This document shows, piece by piece, positions 60,101-64,000 of a DNA stretch of 64,000 nucleotides (positions within the stretch are counted from its first letter, which is position 1; the number at the start of each line of letters is the position of its first letter). The stretch lies in assembly GCA_022829145.1 (NCBI GenBank), contig CM040746.1:14358790-14422789 (forward strand), in the 5' to 3' direction. A program made the translations under genes and the position numbers. The DNA is from Albula goreensis (lineage: Eukaryota; Chordata; Actinopteri; Albuliformes; Albulidae). The notes below the pieces were generated by a model that was given only the letters and a program-made list of their open reading frames with translations, was not told the origin of the DNA and made no database searches.

Positions 60101-63100
60101 GAAAGAAATTACGCAGCCACTGATAAAAAGTATCTAGCAGGGATAATTAAACTGCTATTTGTAATGCCATCACATTTATGATATAAACATGATCAAGTAT
60201 TCCGCTACAGATGCACCATGCTTTCATGTCGCACTGCGTATGGGTGAAATTCACATTTCAATGTACATTTTAAAGTGTCACTTAAAATTCTCCCTCAGCA
60301 AAAACCTTTGGGGAAAAACTCACCAAAAGACAACATTGTTCAAGAGGTAGATTGTGCATCTCAAGAAATACTGCTGCCAGGAAACTCTCCTCTGAACATG
60401 GGTCTAGGTTAAAAACACAAGTGCCCTTAACCATTCACACATACTAGAGTCCATTCAGTGAAAAATGGGAATGACTGTTTGTATGCTTTCAGTTGGCTCC
60501 CGTTGTCATAGGTTGACCAAAGTATTACATAGAAAGAGAAAATCTCAACTTATTTGACTAGAGGAAAAATGTAAGCTCAACTGATTACAGTGGAAAAAAA
60601 GGCATTTGTATTAACAACGGATATTACTCTTTGTTAAGGTCATACATGGTATTGTTCAATCTAGTATTGGAAAATAAAAAAGCAACATCTCAATAATTGT
60701 TTTGGGCAGTGGTGTGCCGTCTTCCCTGAGTAGGGTAAATATAAATGCAAATACAGACGGTTTGAAAGGCTTACTACGCCTGATTCCCAACTGGGACTCT
60801 GAAAAAACACATTTTTATGACCTCAGCAACAGAGGGGTCTGTTATTACATTATATTCTCATTTATATCCTCCCATATAAATCCAGATAAACATATTTATT
60901 TCATTTTATACAGTCAAGCAATTGCAAGAGGGAATTTCCAATTCCATGAAATGGTGGAAGAATATTCAGGATGTCTATTACCAAAAAATGGTAAAACAAT
61001 GTTTTTGTGGGGTAATTACAGGAAAAAAAATATTAAACCATTTGTGATACAAACTCATACATAGTACTTGCTCTAGTACGTACATGTGTACTGTAAGAAT
61101 AATACTTTTAAATTTTTAATTTAATTTTAAAAAGTATATTACATGTGTTTTAAGTGAATAATTGCAGGTAGCTCTTCATGTACACCAAATTATATACATA
61201 TTATCTAAGTATACTCTAGTGATTGATTATTATTTTAAATATACAACACTTGATTGGAGACAACTCAAAATAATGTAATTATTTGCAGAGAAGGATGTTC
61301 TTTTAGTGTCTGGTTTTTCCTCATTTTAATTAATTTATATAGAACTACTTATCATCACTTGCAAAGAGTGAAGTAATTAGATGTACAAATACAGTGAGTG
61401 TGCACACAATGTGAGACCCTTTAATTTGGGATGTTAGTGAATGGACTAAAACAATCAACAACGAGATAGTACAATGCTTTGTACAAAATTATGTGAAATT
61501 AGTATAACTGTAGTACATTATGTATACAGTAATCATACATAATATACCAAAATTAATTTGAACTTCTTTGTACCTATTCTGAAGATGGATTTAAAGAGTA
61601 AATACTTATTATGATTTGTTACCAATTAATTACCTCTTAATTTCACAGGAATTAAAATAATGCCAGTTATTATCACATATCTTATTAAATAGCTGGTAAT
61701 AAGCATACCATAAAATAAATTGCAAGTGAAAAGAGGATTAGCTCTTTGTTGAAAAGACCCCTTAGTTAGACTTAAAAGGAACTATCAGAGGGGGGCTCCA
61801 TTTCGAGAATTCATCAGAACTGCTTCCCCTTTTCGACTGGTTATTGCTATTCTATCCCACCCCCAACCCCCTTACAAGACTGAAAGGTCACTATCCAGAT
61901 TACTGTCACTTTCATTGATCGGGCAAACCGATAACTGACACTTTGATGGACACAGGAGTCACCCGGAAAATGTATCACTTTGAGGCTGCATCTGTATTTC
62001 AGACAAAAACCCTACAGCTAAAGGGCTGTACAGAATAGATCCTTCACTGCATACGGTGTACAGCACCTCTGTTTCCCGTGCCATTTCTTACATACCTGCG
62101 GGTGGATCCCAGTCCAGGCGGAGTCTGGACAGGAAAGAGAATAAGCCAGCAATGTTACACGCTGACATAATTATGACACCCCCAGGGCGGAGCCATCTGT
62201 GTCAACACAGACTCAATGGTCCAATGAGGCATAAAAAATAGAGGCCTCTCTCAGCACAGCTACAGGGACTTTGGAAGAAAACTGCTATCTCTAAATAATA
62301 TATCTAGGCAAGTCTGGTCATCTAATAAAAAACATCCCTGTAATGATACAATTTATTATTATGAATATTCTATAACATTAAAAAATGAAAATGTTGGTAC
62401 TATTGAAAATATTCCCCAGTGCACAAGTGAAGCAGACATATTTTGTGTATGCAGTCTACAGTATATCATTGAGGACACATTACACAGAGAACGCAATATT
62501 GTAAGAAACATTTTATGAAAAAGGGAGCCTGCACCCTTCATACTAATGACAAAATACATTATTCTCCTTGGTATGCACTCCTTTTTTCCATCCACAGAAG
62601 CATGTGCTGCAAAAATGTTCTGGAATGCATATTTTAATATTCAGTGTCAGAAGTCAAAGCATGTCAACAGAATATATTAATTTCAACCTTTGCCTGCCCT
62701 ATTATCAGTCCTTCTTCATTGGTTGATTTATTCATCAATTTATTTATTACACTCCAAAATTTATCCCACACATACTTCAGAATGTACATGTGATATGTTC
62801 AATTTTCAAAGCTCTTTGAATGTTATGGTTCAAATTGAGTTTAACATAGTGAATTTTGTTTTTATTTAATTTAAAACATATTTAATGGAAAAAGTGTATT
62901 CAGTAGCTGATGTTCCTGTAACCCCCATGACATTAACTAATGGATCATTGAGACATGAATAAAATTATTGGTGCTGTATTTGATATGCCTGAAAAAGTAG
63001 GCTTGTGAACTGCTCCATAAAATTCAATAATCTAGTCAATTCTATTGGTGTAATTCCTTCTGAAAAAAACACCAGAAGGAAGATAAGCGTATTAGCATTT

Positions 63101-64000
63101 ATCATATTAGCTATACTATGTCCTTTTTTCCCAAAAGGAACAGCAGAAAATATTTTATGCAATATATCTTTGTTATGTGCAGGATTCTCATATATCAGAA
63201 ATTTGAGATATCTGATGCTTGAGTCTAATAAAGCCTTAGGTTAAAATATCAGAGTGTTCGCTGGCCAATGTTAAACTAGTAAACGCCTCCAATTTGTGCC
63301 AACAGCACTTATTTTCAAAATGATATAGGAAAATAATTGAAAAGATAATGAAGCTATTGCAAATTAATGATTTACAACTGGTGATGCTAACATACAGTTG
63401 ACTTCTGGGTGTGAGAAACCCTGTTAATGGCTTGTGGCCTGAGGGGCCCCCTGCATAATTGATAAATGGATGCAGTACTGGAGCTCTCACACACATCTAA
63501 TATGACCGCTTGCTATATGCAATTCCTAGAAAATCTAAATTTTTCTCTCCCACACGCAATTTTAACCTCCCAATGGCCTCCTATGCGGGAGATCTCAGGC
63601 CTTTCAGAAGCAAAAGATACATTTCAAGTGGTAGAATTTTGATCAGAGGCAAAACCCTGCATAGATAGAAAGAGGATGGAAAATAACAGTGGCTGTGGTG
63701 TGCGGTAACTTTGAGCAGAGGAGTATGGAAGTTCACCTGCTGTGAGACGGTATCCAGCCCCTCCATCATTTCTGCCCCCCATGTGGTTCTCATCATTTAA
63801 ATCTGTTGAACGCTGTGATGATAAAGCAGTTATTAACTGATGGCCGACATGTGACACCAGGGATCTGTTTTTCAAAAGTTTTCTCATCTGATTTCATCAT
63901 TTGTATCAGAGAAAATCATCGAATTTTAGTTTTCAACTGATAGAGGGGTACCAAGATGTTTTCGATTTGCAATATGTCTTTCCAATAATATCTGACCTTT
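57107..64000 (-). other. thsd7b: Intron upstream of exon w1 (partial)
   Basis: At least 6.9 kb of intron. I looked here for the preceding TSR exon (a YxWK...CGxG...VxC segment) and did not find it, so it should lie above 64000. The sequence is AT-rich and mostly featureless. About 61780-62280 is richer in GC and includes an exon-like 29-bp segment at 62096-62124 that does not fit the protein (see findings). There is an AT-rich imperfect inverted repeat near 61102-61139. Confidence 0.7.

Noticed and set aside
62221-62265. CCAAT followed by ATAAAAAATA, promoter-like on the plus strand
   Set aside because: The two boxes are only a few bases apart and no coding sequence follows.

Overview
The window is vertebrate genomic DNA, most likely from a teleost fish. 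It is AT-rich, carries long (CA)n/(GT)n runs, a hAT-type MITE, a tRNA-derived SINE and a decayed CR1-like LINE, and is almost entirely intron. The only gene I can support is one large multi-exon gene on the minus strand. Eighteen consecutive coding exons run from 57106 (most 5') down to 144 (most 3'), all with GT-AG introns and all joining in phase. Together they give 917 full-length codons of thrombospondin type-1 repeat (TSR) protein without a stop. Recalled mammalian sequences match THSD7B better than its paralogue THSD7A. Both ends of the gene lie outside the window: the signal peptide and first TSRs upstream (above 64000), and the last extracellular segment, the transmembrane helix and the cytoplasmic tail downstream (below position 1).

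Layout, in transcript direction: 64000-57107 intron; exon w1 (56915-57106), w2 (52145-52379), w3 (45141-45256), w4 (43988-44120), w5 (43181-43284) and w6 (34016-34207), all widely spaced; w7 (28819-29085) and w8 (28317-28495) close together; a 16.3-kb intron with no exon that I can find; then a compact cluster of ten exons, w9 to w18 (11984 down to 144). Exon w4 is too short and too AT-rich to stand out as an open frame; it was found by looking for the residues missing between w3 and w5.

The introns hold four large simple-sequence arrays (6104-6194, 40887-40993, 50844-50917, 54959-55131), several minisatellites, a 206-bp MITE with an intact 8-bp target duplication, a SINE head, a LINE endonuclease fragment, a fish-type interspersed repeat at about 49180-49620, and two near-perfect hairpins. 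I see no other protein-coding gene, no RNA gene that I would defend, and no retrovirus-like element.

The most unusual structure is at exon w6. Its 5' splice site is the exon-side end of a 38-bp tandem array running about 550 bp into the intron. Each unit copies the exon end plus splice donor, so ten further GT donors with the same core lie in a row behind the real one. Smaller duplications of the same kind sit at the donors of w9 and w11, and a (CA)13 tract begins at intron position +31 after w12. Other points are the loss of the usual O-fucose acceptor in the TSR of w8 and a hydrophobic open frame that reads through the donor of w15.
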